DNA of 64,000 nt from Spirochaetota bacterium (GCA_034190085.1 JAXHTS010000012.1:42149-106148); one strand, 5' to 3'. Shown: positions 1 through 10,912, numbered from the stretch's first letter. The notes: a model not told the origin generated them from the letters alone. Made by a program: numbers and translations.

Positions 1-1
1 T

Positions 2-166
2 AAGGAAGTTAAATGCTTTGCGGCAAATAAAATTGGGAAAAATATTCTAGCGAGAAAAGACTTCATCAGCCAGAGGTTAAGGTCTTATAATAAAAAAAAC
101 AAAATATCCACAGGCTATGTTCACATTTTTGGGAAAAATCATATTTATATTGACAAAATTGTATAA
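2..166 (+). CDS. C-terminal end of an unidentified protein (cut by window start)
   Basis: A frame open from the first bases runs 54 codons to a TAA at 164-166. It is rich in Lys, Asn and Ile, with the tail HIFGKNHIYIDKIV. An uninterrupted frame of this length in such AT-rich DNA suggests a real gene end, convergent with the minus-strand gene that ends at 175. I do not recognise the family and no domain can be named from this fragment. Confidence 0.4.
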   Translation, partial: KEVKCFAANKIGKNILARKDFISQRLRSYNKKNKISTGYVHIFGKNHIYIDKIV

Positions 167-174
167 TCCTTGGC

Positions 175-843
175 TTACACAACATCATCAGCTTTGCCTA
201 AAAAATAAAGTGATCTTATTTCTTCAGAACAGACCTTGCCCTCCTCAATTATTTTTAGACAATCAGTGCTAATGTCAACACAACTACAAGATGGATACTT
301 TCGACATAGTTCTTCCACTATAAGTATTAAATCTGCACGATCATTAAAGGCATCTACAATATCCTTTCTTCTACAAAGTGTAATACCCCTTCCATTTAAA
401 GCATCCATAAGTAACAATGGATCACCAATTAGATCAATCAATTCATGTAAAAATCTAATTTTGGGGAATCTAACAGCTATTCGATTATCTTCATCATTAT
501 GAACATCATCCATCACATTTTTCAATAAAACAGTGACCTCCCCCGGCCATATTCTATTTAAAAAATCATATTCAAATTTATTTATAGAAGCGATATTTCC
601 AAGCATCTTGAATGATGAGATTAGTCTCACAAATTTTGTCTCAGCCCAATTTGTAATCTCTGAAAATCTTTGTCTCAGATCAGACATGCCCAAAGTGATT
701 ATTCCATAAACACTATCAGTTGGCATAACAACGATTTCTCTGTTCAATACTGAACGATATATCCTATCCATGGTCTCTTTACAGAGAGATCCATCCTTCC
801 TGAGTTTTTTAATTGTGATTATCTCAGCCTTTTTTCGATGCAT
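175..843 (-). CDS. Divergent YrdC/Sua5-family protein (TsaC-like)
   Basis: The YrdC fold normally makes threonylcarbamoyl-AMP from Thr, bicarbonate and ATP for t6A modification of tRNA. Family landmarks are present: PTDSVYG, IWPGEVTVLLK and RIAVRFP. The usual Lys-x-Arg-Pro stretch is replaced by KFVRLIS, and the SAN-x-SG motif by LMDALNGRG. Those are substrate-site positions, so a different or lost activity is possible. A TTG start at 882 exists, but the ATG at 841-843 has GAGGTG ten bases upstream and begins the usual first strand, so I prefer it. The gene overlaps the DUF501 gene by about 20 bases and is last in the eno-ftsB-DUF501 string. A canonical TsaC is probably elsewhere in the genome (inference). 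Confidence 0.7.
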   Translation of the reverse strand: MHRKKAEIITIKKLRKDGSLCKETMDRIYRSVLNREIVVMPTDSVYGIITLGMSDLRQRFSEITNWAETKFVRLISSFKMLGNIASINKFEYDFLNRIWPGEVTVLLKNVMDDVHNDEDNRIAVRFPKIRFLHELIDLIGDPLLLMDALNGRGITLCRRKDIVDAFNDRADLILIVEELCRKYPSCSCVDISTDCLKIIEEGKVCSEEIRSLYFLGKADDVV

Positions 844-1411
844 CTTCACATAACACCTCATCGCAACTACACTTTTCTTCAAGTAAACGAAAGGTTAATA
901 ATCCTGCTATGTTATCCTCACAAATCCTAAAATGGCTAAAATGCATATGCAGGCACTTTAGCATTGATATATTCCTTATTCCCCCAATTCCGGTATTGAA
1001 CAAGTCAATCCTCTGTTGTGGGATGTTTTCTCCAATAAATTTATGGAAAATAGCGCTTCTTAAAAAATAAAAGTTAGCATGCGCCTTTTCCATTTTTGAA
1101 GTCAGTAAATTATCAGATAAAATAATTTCTGATATCCGTTGTATGCCACCTACTGACTCTATTATATGGATTTTATCATTTAAATAAGGGCATGTCAACC
1201 ACATTAAATTTGATAGAGCTTCATAATTCAGCTGCTCCTTCCCATTGATCATCTTTTTTGGATTCAATAATATAATGAATGGAAATCCATGTCTACATCT
1301 CTCAATTATGCTTCCAATATGAACACTCTTACATTCCAACTGCCATTTAATTATATTAATATCATTCTCATTATACTCCTGAAATATACAATATGAGCTA
1401 TCTAAATTCAT
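824..1411 (-). CDS. DUF501 family protein
   Basis: This 195-residue protein resembles the DUF501 family: an N-terminal segment with CRHGFPFIILLNPK, a central MWLTCPYL segment and a Gly-Ile-Gly-Gly-Ile stretch near residue 140. No biochemical function is known. In actinobacteria DUF501 genes lie just downstream of eno and divIC/ftsB. The same order occurs here (eno, ftsB-like, this gene), which supports the assignment and hints at a link with cell division. The C-terminus is Cys-rich (EEKCSCDEVLCED). It overlaps the downstream YrdC gene, so the two are probably co-translated. Upstream, a hairpin at 1514-1545 separates it from the ftsB-like gene. Confidence 0.7.
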   Translation of the reverse strand: MNLDSSYCIFQEYNENDINIIKWQLECKSVHIGSIIERCRHGFPFIILLNPKKMINGKEQLNYEALSNLMWLTCPYLNDKIHIIESVGGIQRISEIILSDNLLTSKMEKAHANFYFLRSAIFHKFIGENIPQQRIDLFNTGIGGIRNISMLKCLHMHFSHFRICEDNIAGLLTFRLLEEKCSCDEVLCEDASKKG

Positions 1412-1513
1412 TTCTAAAAATAATTTCCTCCTAAATTTATCATCAAAGGTGCAATAAAAAACAAGTATATCACTTCAATAATCGTATCTGATCATCGCAC
1501 TAAAGATGAAAAA

Positions 1514-1545
1514 GCCATCACCCACCCTTATCACGGAATGATGGC
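1514..1545 (-). terminator. Hairpin with T-run after the ftsB-like gene
   Basis: Read on the minus strand, GCCATCA and TGATGGC form a 7-bp stem around an 18-base loop, followed by TTTTTC. It sits between the ftsB-like gene and DUF501, so it could end or attenuate the eno-ftsB transcript. The short stem and long loop keep confidence modest. Confidence 0.45.
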
Positions 1546-1578
1546 ATTCAGTGTATTTACTCTTATATTATAAATAAG

Positions 1579-3286
<1,708 letters not shown>

Positions 3287-3409
3287 TTAAATATATTACT
3301 AAATACTAAACAAAATAACTTATTCATTATCCATTTTTTTAATAATTATTTCAAGCAAATTTTATATATTGTATCGCTTCAATGAAAACGGGAATTTTTT
3401 CGCTAAAAA

Positions 3410-3533
3410 TTAAGCTGGTATTTCCTCTCTTAATAATCTGAATAATTCTACTAATTTACCCATCATATCTGTCATAAGACCCCAGTTCAATATATATCTT
3501 GAAAATCCGTCAAGCATGAATATCAAATGGTAT
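3410..3533 (-). pseudogene. Integrase-core (rve) transposase scrap
   Basis: In the minus strand, directly after the pldA stop codon, a 40-codon open stretch reads YHLIFMLDGFSRYILNWGL and ends REEIPA. This matches the DDE integrase core of IS3/IS481-type transposases, where a catalytic Asp sits in a vlDgfSRyivgw motif. Only this segment survives; the rest of the transposase is not seen on either side. It is a relic of an older insertion immediately downstream of pldA. Confidence 0.6.
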
Positions 3534-4334
3534 TTAAATATATAGCATAAGTCCAATCCTGTATGCAGTTTCATTTTTATCGTATTCCAATTGGGATTCA
3601 GCATACCCATGATAAAATTGCAGGCATATAGCCGGGTGCGCTCCCAGTATGTTTAACCGAATTATAAAAAGAGCCTCCTGACCACCCTTTGAAAAGTCTG
3701 TTCCTTCAACTCCTCCTGCAAATATTCTGGTATACAATGCAATAGCCTCAAATGATCCACTAAAAAGCCAGCCAGCCACTAGATCAGCCTCCCACCATCC
3801 CATATATTCCCTGATATTTCTGTTGGTTTTATCGAGTTGATACAACACATATGGGTGAAATGTAAGTCGTAGGATATAATTTTTCCCCACTTTCCCCATA
3901 ATTATTTTCAGGTAATTACTGTCATATGAACGTGAATCATATTCATCCTTCCCATTAGACTTGTGTTCATAGATACCAAGCTGAACTGAGTCTAATAGGC
4001 CCCAATCTATGGGTATATGATAAAATAGATGTGGATTAAAATTGATATCCCTAAATGGACGTGATTTTTCATGAATGTCCCAAAACATAAACTGATTATA
4101 TCCAAAGAATAGATTAAATGATTCAATGAACTGGTACTTAAAACTCATCAGTACCTTTGCATTTGGATGACCATCAACAAAGTACATCGGGATGTATGTT
4201 GATAGTGGAAATGTTTTATCCTTTTTAAATAGCATATCAGTATAACTTCCTGATAAAATTTTTCCTGAAATAGTGGGTACTATAGCTAAAAGCATACATA
4301 AAACTAGAATAATTGTAATTTTTCTCATTTTCAT
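3534..4334 (-). CDS. pldA: Outer-membrane phospholipase A (OMPLA family)
   Basis: OMPLA is a 12-strand outer-membrane barrel that hydrolyses phospholipids reaching the outer leaflet. The 266-residue protein starts with a signal peptide (MKMRKITIILVLCMLLAIVP, then TISG). It carries family motifs: MSFKYQF and FFGYNQFMFWD, SRPFRDINFNP, the catalytic IYEHKSNGKD, SRSYDSNYL, and a final GYAESQLEYDKNETAYRIGL strand with aromatic residues. His124 and Ser126 match E. coli His142 and Ser144. At the exact spacing of E. coli Asn156 there is Asp138, so the third triad residue is acidic. An integrase-core scrap adjoins the stop codon and a dead IS1182-like element lies upstream. Confidence 0.88.
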   Translation of the reverse strand: MKMRKITIILVLCMLLAIVPTISGKILSGSYTDMLFKKDKTFPLSTYIPMYFVDGHPNAKVLMSFKYQFIESFNLFFGYNQFMFWDIHEKSRPFRDINFNPHLFYHIPIDWGLLDSVQLGIYEHKSNGKDEYDSRSYDSNYLKIIMGKVGKNYILRLTFHPYVLYQLDKTNRNIREYMGWWEADLVAGWLFSGSFEAIALYTRIFAGGVEGTDFSKGGQEALFIIRLNILGAHPAICLQFYHGYAESQLEYDKNETAYRIGLMLYI

Positions 4335-4391
4335 AACCCATTGTTCTGATAGTATATTTAATATTATTTATAACAAACATTATGTAAAATC

Positions 4392-6056
4392 TTAACCATA
4401 ATGGTTGTGTATTTTTTGGCAAAAAATTAAGACTTCCTGAAAAAGGGGGGTTGGTGGGAACAGGGCCAAATTTTTACATAATTTAATTGTAATACTATTT
4501 CTTTCCCCCATCACTACTTTATTAGCATTCATTAATACATAAATTAGTTTTATTGTCATTATTAGAAATTCGAGCTTTACCTTCAGCAGACCCTTCAATC
4601 TAAATCTAGTAAAATTGCGATTATTTTTAATCTGTCCAAAAACCGGCTCAATACTGCCTGCTCTTTTAGAATATATTGCTTTCGCATTATCTCCAGACAT
4701 CTTTTTCCTCATCTCTTGTCTATATACTACATAGCCATCGTCCTCTATTGTTCGATATCCGCGCCTTATGTCTTCCTTTGTGATTATGCAAACCTCTCTT
4801 TCATGACAGAACACATACTTCTTAAGCTTGCAGCCATATTGAGTATATTTCTTCCCATCCCTAATGAATTCCCTCATAAATTCCAAAGACTCTCTTGCAG
4901 GACAAACCCAGATATCATTATCTTCATCAAATTCAAAATTTTCCTTATGAAATTTATTCTTCCCCAAATCGGTCTTCTCACTACGATTAAACATTGATAT
5001 GTACGCATCAATATTCTCTTCTCCAAGGTCAATATTATCTTTAAGCTGTTCTACCATCGGTTCCAATTGATATTGATCATTTTCATCTTGAGTTATATCT
5101 GCTGCCACAATTATTTGATTATTAGATATCGCCTGAACATTGTAACATTCCTAGGTAATACTATCACTTTGCATAACACGACAATCAGTATCTGTTATAT
5201 TTAAAAACATATCTCCATCTGATGATCCATATTCATCAAGAAGAACTTCTATGGAATCATATTCTGTCAGCAATTTATCTGTATCATCCAATTTCTGGAT
5301 CACTATTCTATTCTTCTTATAAACAGCTTTACTCCCCTCTTGAAAAGAAACATCTTCTTTGTCAACTAAAGAAAATCCTCTTTGATCATTATCGCCACTA
5401 CCTTCAGCAGATGTATCTTCTTTGCATCAATATTGGCCATCCTTTAGGGCATCCAGTCTCTTTATGATCTTCTCTCTATTCCTCTCTTCAATATCCTCAT
5501 CCAATTCATCCTGCTCCTCCCATTCTCTTAAATATCTCTCAACGTGTTCAACTATCTCCTTCTGCCTATTGATCCATTCAGACTTCTTTCGCGTCTTACT
5601 AAAACTCGCCTGTGCCTCAATCTTGCTACCGTCCAATGCAAATAAGCTATTATTTCTTACAATCCCAGCATCCACGGCTAAGAATACTGATGATTCAAAT
5701 AACTCTCTGATCGCCTCTCTATGCTTTATCCTGAAATCACATATTGTCCTGCGTTTTATTATATGACCACCCACTAAATATATAAAACGTAAATCAGTCC
5801 TCACTAATTCTGCTATCTTCACACTGCTGGTTATACCCTTATAAAATGCATACAATAATATACTCAACTGATCCTGAGGAGAAAACTTCTTCCCTCCTTC
5901 CCTGCTGTAACTAGCTGTTATGGAACCTATATCTAATTTTTCTAATAAATCCTTGAATAGAAAAACTTCATCATCCTCACAAAGGCGATCTCCTACATAA
6001 TGATTTAAAAAAAGTATCCCTTGATCACTCTGATTTTCTTTTATCCTTTTCATTCC
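4392..6056 (-). pseudogene. IS1182-family transposase with two in-frame stops
   Basis: The N-terminal half has the DUF772-type helical domain (SPQDQLSILLYAFYKGI, then GHIIKRRTICDFRIKHRE) and FALDGSKIEAQAS. The C-terminal half has CPARESLEF, CHEREVC and RAGSIEPVFGQIKNNRNF, typical of IS1182 DDE transposases. The halves are in one frame, interrupted by TGA at 5427-5429 and TAG at 5151-5153. The sequence between the stops still reads like transposase (TDCRVMQSDSIT, then NVQAISNNQIIVAADITQ). So decay is by point mutation without a frameshift. The final codons run through the left inverted end. A start at 6056 gives MKRIKENQSDQ. Confidence 0.85.
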
Positions 6057-6180
6057 GTCATATCCCTTCAAAATATCCCAAATTTTAAGGATATTTTAAA
6101 AATAAATATTATTTTTAAAACAATATTTTATAAAGACAAAAACAAAATAACAAAATTAGCCCCAGTTCCCGCCAACCCTC
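4445..6180. mobile_element. IS1182-family insertion sequence, inactivated
   Basis: About 1.74 kb bounded by imperfect inverted ends. The left end starts near 4446 as GGGGG TTGGTGGGAAC AGGGCC. The right end, read on the minus strand from 6180, is GAGGG TTGGCGGGAAC TGGGGC; both run into an A/T tract. One transposase gene fills the interior on the minus strand. No clear target duplication was found in the flanks. A third copy of the same end sequence, without an element, lies at 58518-58550. Confidence 0.82.
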
Positions 6181-6211
6181 ACGTGCCATCAATAAAAATA
6201 ATACAACTTGC

Positions 6212-6239
6212 TTGACATACATTTTTTTTTGGGTATCAG
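6212..6239 (+). promoter_or_regulatory. Candidate sigma-70 promoter of guaB
   Basis: TTGACA at 6212-6217, a 16-base T-rich spacer, and TATCAG at 6234-6239. It lies about 60 bases upstream of the guaB start and 30 bases outside the right end of the dead IS. The -35 box is perfect and the -10 box is weak. Confidence 0.4.
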
Positions 6240-6246
6240 TATACTT

Positions 6247-6265
6247 ATATTCAAGTATTGAATAT
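6247..6265. promoter_or_regulatory. Palindrome between guaB promoter and start (possible operator)
   Basis: ATATTCAA-GTA-TTGAATAT is a perfect 8-bp inverted repeat with a 3-base centre, just downstream of the candidate -10 box. Its placement suits a repressor site, but chance is plausible in AT-rich DNA. Confidence 0.3.
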
Positions 6266-6296
6266 ATGTTATTCACAACCAATATAGGAAAGTAGA

Positions 6297-7793
6297 ATGG
6301 AGAAAAAGAATTGCTGTTCCGGAGAAGAAATTTTTATTACTACAAATGGCCTTTCATACAATGACTTTATTATTCTTCCAGGATATATTGATTTCACACC
6401 GGATGAGGTTGATCTTGAATCAAATCTTACAAGAAATCTTAAAATTAAAAAGCCGCTTATTTCAAGCCCAATGGACACGGTTACTGAATCGAGGATGGCA
6501 ATCAGTATGGCGCTTGTAGGTGGAATAGGGATTGTCCATTATAATAATACTATTGAAGAACAGATAGAAGAGATCCATAAGGTGAAGAGATTCGAAAAGG
6601 GTTTTATAATGGACCCAATTGTATTATCCCCTGACAACACTATAGGAGACATTGATAAGATAAAGGACAAATACGGTTTCTCCGGTATACCAATCACAGT
6701 TGATGGGAAACTCAATTCTAAATTAGTTGGGATTGTAACAAATAGGGATATCGACTTTGAGATTGACAAGAGAAGAAGGCTCTCTGAAGTAATGACAAGG
6801 GACCTGCTTACAGCAGACAAAAATATATCACTCTCAGAGGCAAATGAAATTCTGAAAAAATCCAAGAAGGGCAAACTTCCAATAATAGATGAGAATGGAA
6901 ATCTTATTGCCTTGATGTGTAGAAATGATTTATTAACCAATAAAGAGTATCCCTTTGCATCAAAAGATGACCAAAAACAATTGATGGTTGGTGCTGCGAT
7001 ATCCACTAGAGATGAGTCAAGGGATAGATTGGATGAATTAGTGAAGGCCGGAATAGATGTTGTTGTAATAGACTCAGCTCAGGGCAATTCGATTTATCAG
7101 ATTGAATTGATTAAGTACATTAAGAAGAGATACCCCTCTCTTAATATAATCGGCGGGAATGTAGTCACTGAATATCAATGCGAGAGTTTAATAAAAGCAG
7201 GAGTTGATGCCCTAAGGGTTGGCATGGGAGCTGGTTCAATATGCACTACCCAAACCACAATGGCGGTGGGCAGAGCTCAAGCAACCGCTGTTTACAGATG
7301 CGCTAAATATGCGAAGGATTATGGGATACCGGTCATAGCTGATGGCGGGATATCGAATATAGGGCATATTATCAAAGCTCTTGCTTTAGGGGCCTCGCTG
7401 GCAATGATGGGATCAATGTTTGCTGGTACTGAAGAAGCCCCAGGGGACTACTTCTATGAAGATGGTGTCAGACTAAAAAGATATAGAGGTATGGCCTCAT
7501 TCGAGGCTATGGAAAAGGGTGGTGGGAAGAGATACTTTGTTGATGATGACAACTTAAAGGTAGCCCAGGGAGTATCCGGAGCTGTCGTAGATAAGGGCTC
7601 GATACTCGAATATGTACCCTATTTGGTTCAAGGCCTTAAGCATTCATTTCAGGATATTGGTGCAAAAAATATTAAAAAATTACATCATATGCTCTATTCA
7701 GGAGATATAAGATTTGAACTCAGGTCCTTTTCAGCACAGAAAGAGGGTGGAATACATGATATGCATTCATATAAAGAGTTAAAGTATATGTAG
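6297..7793 (+). CDS. guaB: Inosine-5'-monophosphate dehydrogenase, eukaryotic-like type
   Basis: IMP dehydrogenase oxidises IMP to XMP with NAD, the committed step to GMP. The 498-residue protein has the TIM barrel interrupted by a CBS pair at about residues 105-220. The catalytic loop is [11 protein letters not shown] with Cys316, and the flap carries [15 protein letters not shown]. Several stretches look like animal and fungal IMPDH, not the common bacterial form: [37 protein letters not shown]-type spacing as [48 protein letters not shown] and a C-terminal [10 protein letters not shown]. The Gln after CTT replaces the usual bacterial Arg. The ATG follows AGGAAAGTAGA. Confidence 0.96.
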   Translation: MEKKNCCSGEEIFITTNGLSYNDFIILPGYIDFTPDEVDLESNLTRNLKIKKPLISSPMDTVTESRMAISMALVGGIGIVHYNNTIEEQIEEIHKVKRFEKGFIMDPIVLSPDNTIGDIDKIKDKYGFSGIPITVDGKLNSKLVGIVTNRDIDFEIDKRRRLSEVMTRDLLTADKNISLSEANEILKKSKKGKLPIIDENGNLIALMCRNDLLTNKEYPFASKDDQKQLMVGAAISTRDESRDRLDELVKAGIDVVVIDSAQGNSIYQIELIKYIKKRYPSLNIIGGNVVTEYQCESLIKAGVDALRVGMGAGSICTTQTTMAVGRAQATAVYRCAKYAKDYGIPVIADGGISNIGHIIKALALGASLAMMGSMFAGTEEAPGDYFYEDGVRLKRYRGMASFEAMEKGGGKRYFVDDDNLKVAQGVSGAVVDKGSILEYVPYLVQGLKHSFQDIGAKNIKKLHHMLYSGDIRFELRSFSAQKEGGIHDMHSYKELKYM

Positions 7794-8028
7794 TCACTTT
7801 TATTATTAACCTCAATGTAATCCCTATTTACTTGAAAGGTATCAAATCTTCGTAATACATTAAATATATTCCTCTGCTTGTAGTATAATGGAAGATGAAT
7901 AACAAATTCTTCATTTTCCCCCACCTAAAAAGAATGATAATCTCAGTTTCTGGTAAGCTAATTTACTATTGAATACCTATTGCCCGTTTGATATAAGTGA
8001 AAACGTCTTCGGACTCTCAAATAAAAGT

Positions 8029-8628
8029 TTACTTCTCAAATTCAGCTTTAATATTAAATACTTTATAGAATTCTTTTGCCATTGCTTTAGCTACGGATTT
8101 TGGTGATTTAGCAGAATCACATTCATAAGTGACTATCATTAAGGTTACACCATTTTGAATATCTATCAATTTTGCACTGGCAAAACTTGCATAATTTGTC
8201 GTCTTTGATGTTGGTGCTGGAGTCCAAATATATAATGTTAAACAGCTACAACACTGTTTCCAAGCTGGTGTACTTTTCTCATGGGTAGCAACTACTTTTA
8301 CATTACCATATATTAATGCGTCTACTCCCTTCAACTTCCCAACAGCCAAATTTGGATTATCAATAATTCCAGCCATGGTCATATTCTGCTCTTTTAACAA
8401 TTTTTCAAGAATTTGACGGTCTATAATTTCGAGATTTGTCCTCATTAGATACATTGATAAGCTATCTGCAATTGAGTCCCATGTTATTGCATCAGATGAT
8501 TTTAGTGGGATTATAGCCACTCTTTTTATTTTGGAGATTGCTTGACGTTTAATGATTGTACTATCTGCATGCACGCATGCACAGATATAAGCTGTAACAC
8601 CTATAAGTAAGATTACAAATTTTCTCAT
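8029..8628 (-). CDS. CsgG/FlgO-like putative lipoprotein
   Basis: An N-terminal signal (MRKFVILLIGVTAYICAC) ends in a possible loose lipobox. The body has KRVAIIPLKSSDAITWDSI, then YLMRTNLEIIDRQILEKLL and LAVGKLKGVDALIYGNVKVV. This is the pattern of CsgG, FlgO and related periplasmic or outer-membrane lipoproteins: a nucleotide-binding-like beta strand, then a 'which gene/which level' Asp-Arg helix, then a Gly-Asp/Ala-Asp-Ala strand. The C-terminal part has YASFASAKLIDIQNG, also typical. The start is supported by GGAGG eight bases upstream. It stands alone between guaB (convergent) and a long non-coding stretch. The exact function is unknown. Confidence 0.6.
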   Translation of the reverse strand: MRKFVILLIGVTAYICACVHADSTIIKRQAISKIKRVAIIPLKSSDAITWDSIADSLSMYLMRTNLEIIDRQILEKLLKEQNMTMAGIIDNPNLAVGKLKGVDALIYGNVKVVATHEKSTPAWKQCCSCLTLYIWTPAPTSKTTNYASFASAKLIDIQNGVTLMIVTYECDSAKSPKSVAKAMAKEFYKVFNIKAEFEK

Positions 8629-8639
8629 CTACCCTGCCT

Positions 8640-9471
8640 CCATAGGATATATGCATATAATCAATAGAAATTATTCTTTCAAAAGGACTTGGTTTATCTG
8701 AAAATCCCACACTATAATAACAGGTTGGGAATCATATTGAAACTACATTACTATAAAAAAATAAATGTATAAAAATTACAAGGATAAAACTTAGCTTTAT
8801 AAAGAAGTGAATGTCCTTTCATATTTCAGTCCTGTAGTACATTTAACAAAGGAAATAACACTACACCTATGATATAACGAATAATTATTTCTGCAGTGAC
8901 TGGAAAACAAGAAACGAAGCATACTCGACCATTATTATATTATCACTAAGAAAGATGTTGAGCGAAGAATTGTTGGCATGAATGGGCGGAGCAAGACTAT
9001 GACAAATTTCATTCACCTGCAAATTCAATAATACAATTATATAATTTTTCATGAAATTTATAGAAGAATACACAAAGGTAAGGATGTTACACTAAAATTT
9101 TATCTATGGATTACTATACAATTTAATATAACAAAACAATCAACGAATTCGTAATATAGCATTATCAAGCAGATCACTATAATATTTACATGTCTACTTA
9201 TGAAGCTGTGTGGTGGGGATAAAAGGATGCTATATTGTGCTTCTCTAATATTGAAGAGAATGAAAAAAAATTATAAGGGATGAGGGTAATCATGTAATAA
9301 TTGGGCTTGTGAATAATATAAAGCCAATATTAGCGTAATAACAAAACCTAATTGACAGAAGTGTTAGTTAGAGTCAACGTAATAGATCACACTGCTCAAG
9401 TGGTTTCACTTAAGTAGAATAATCCCAGAGCATCATGGTTTACTAATTTTTCCTTAACACTAAGGGCATAT
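8640..9471. other. Non-coding stretch, nothing convincing
   Basis: All frames carry frequent stops. A short plus-strand stretch near 8955-9028 (KDVERRIVGMNGRSKTMTN) looks faintly protein-like but is closed by stops on both sides. No RNA gene or terminator was recognised. Probably decayed DNA. Confidence 0.3.
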
Positions 9472-10275
9472 ATGAAAGGAAGGCTTCCAATTTTAATTAT
9501 CATTCCTCATGGCGGACAGAGAGTGCCTGATGAATTATCTGGTTTAGAGGTGATCGATAGGTTTAATCTATTCATTGAATCCGATACCTGTGCAAATGAA
9601 CTCTTTGCCTTTGAAAATGAGGTGATTTCAAAAATAGATACACAAATTTCACGCCTCTTCGTAGATCTCGACAGAAGTCCTCTCTCTACTACTCAACGAT
9701 CCTACGATGGTGTGTTAAAACGGGAAACCATTACTGGCAAGAAAATATATAGAGATGGAGTTTTCCCTGACGAAATAGCCATGACCAATATATTAAAGAG
9801 ATACTACTTTCCCTTACACAAATCTATCGAAAGGATTATTAATAAAGGAGAGATTAAATTTATTATTGATTGCCATACGATGTTGGCAGTTGGGGCAAAG
9901 AACTCAGTTGATTCAGGGAAGCCAAGACCACTAATTATTATAGAGAATATAGTTAAGCATAACGAGAAAGATATAAAGACATGCACAGATGAATTGGCTT
10001 TAGGATTCCTTGAATGTATGAAAACGTTCTTTTCTGAGGAAGACGCTACTGTTGCTGGAAGATTCAACCTGAATAATAATTTATTTAATCCCTATATATT
10101 GAAAAAATATGGTTTAGGGAGTATCCCAATGTTAAGATTTTCAATTTCAAGATCGCTTTTCCTAAACGATACCTACTTTAGTTACGATTATTTAAGGATT
10201 GATGATATTAGGATATCTGAACTCAGGAAAATGATATGGAAGGGAATAGAGAAATTTTCTTATAAATATTTATAA
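9472..10275 (+). CDS. N-formylglutamate amidohydrolase family protein
   Basis: The family (HutG/FGase) is a zinc hydrolase that releases formate or related groups from N-acyl-glutamate in histidine degradation. Motifs visible are IIPHGGQRVPDEL near the N-terminus, SRLFVDLDRSPLS at about residue 60, and FIIDCHTMLAVG at about 130. These hold the expected metal and substrate residues (His in PHGG, Asp-Arg, Asp-Cys-His). Length is 267, normal for the family. There is no hut gene nearby, so the substrate is open. The ribosome site is weak (TAAGG about ten bases upstream). A purely histidine-catabolic role is not supported by context. Confidence 0.8.
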   Translation: MKGRLPILIIIPHGGQRVPDELSGLEVIDRFNLFIESDTCANELFAFENEVISKIDTQISRLFVDLDRSPLSTTQRSYDGVLKRETITGKKIYRDGVFPDEIAMTNILKRYYFPLHKSIERIINKGEIKFIIDCHTMLAVGAKNSVDSGKPRPLIIIENIVKHNEKDIKTCTDELALGFLECMKTFFSEEDATVAGRFNLNNNLFNPYILKKYGLGSIPMLRFSISRSLFLNDTYFSYDYLRIDDIRISELRKMIWKGIEKFSYKYL

Positions 10276-10659
10276 ATAGTATTATTAGCAGAACTCGGAC
10301 CTGTAATCATACTTGTCCCTATACCCTTTAGTAATGATCGTTAGCTTACTAATCTGTTAAGACTCATTGGGCGATGCTTGCATTAGGGATGATTTTACTT
10401 TTGCCTAAGAGCTTTTTCCTATATTATTTTGTATATTAGCTTGAGATGACACAGACGTTATGAAGAGTAATTATTTAATTTGCCATATTTCTAGCAATAT
10501 AATTAATTTTTACTTGCATGTATTGTTGATATATGTAGTATAGGTGACTATATTGTTTTGAGAATATAGGTTCTATCAAATCCTAACAATCAGATTCATT
10601 TGATATATTAAGAGACTTAATTACATAAGTCAAAAAAAACAATTGAGGTGAAATAATCA
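10276..10659. other. Intergenic stretch ahead of the small Lys/Glu-rich gene
   Basis: No open frame of interest. The ribosome site GAGGTG at 10645-10650 belongs to the small gene starting at 10660. I see no clear promoter boxes. Confidence 0.3.
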
Positions 10660-10830
10660 ATGAACGGTAAATCATTAAAACAATTACAAGCTGAGGAAAA
10701 GAGAAAAAAAGAGAAGGTTGAAAAGCTCTCCGCTCAATTAAAAGAAGAGAAGGCATTACTTGCTCAACTTAAAAGAGACATCGCAGTCAAAAAGAAAGAA
10801 GAAGGGGGAGCAAAGAAGAGAAGTAGATGA
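10660..10830 (+). CDS. Small Lys/Glu-rich coiled-coil protein, 56 residues
   Basis: A short gene too small for a usual ORF cut-off. ATG at 10660 follows GAGGTG nine bases upstream, and a strong hairpin with a T-run lies 55 bases past the TGA. The product begins MNGKSLKQLQAEEKRKKEKV and is almost all Lys, Glu, Leu, Ala and Gln. Leucines and alanines are spaced as in a heptad repeat, so a single long coiled coil is likely. The tail is basic (GGAKKRSR). There is no signal peptide or membrane segment. It appears monocistronic. The function is unknown; a nucleoid- or ribosome-associated helper is possible but unproven. Confidence 0.65.
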   Translation: MNGKSLKQLQAEEKRKKEKVEKLSAQLKEEKALLAQLKRDIAVKKKEEGGAKKRSR

Positions 10831-10883
10831 CAAGGGCTTGTGCTACAACCTAATAACCACCTACAGTTATATTTATAATCATT

Positions 10884-10912
10884 CTGGGGGGAGCTTACCC
10901 CCCATTTTTATT
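10884..10912 (+). terminator. Rho-independent terminator of the small Lys/Glu-rich gene
   Basis: GGGGGG at 10886-10891 and CCCCCC at 10898-10903 enclose a six-base loop, followed by ATTTTTATT. This is a standard intrinsic terminator and shows that the short gene upstream is transcribed. Confidence 0.82.

Noticed and set aside
8885..9073. 62-codon minus-strand frame in the 8.6-9.5 kb gap
   Set aside because: No ribosome site, no recognisable domain, and stop-rich surroundings.
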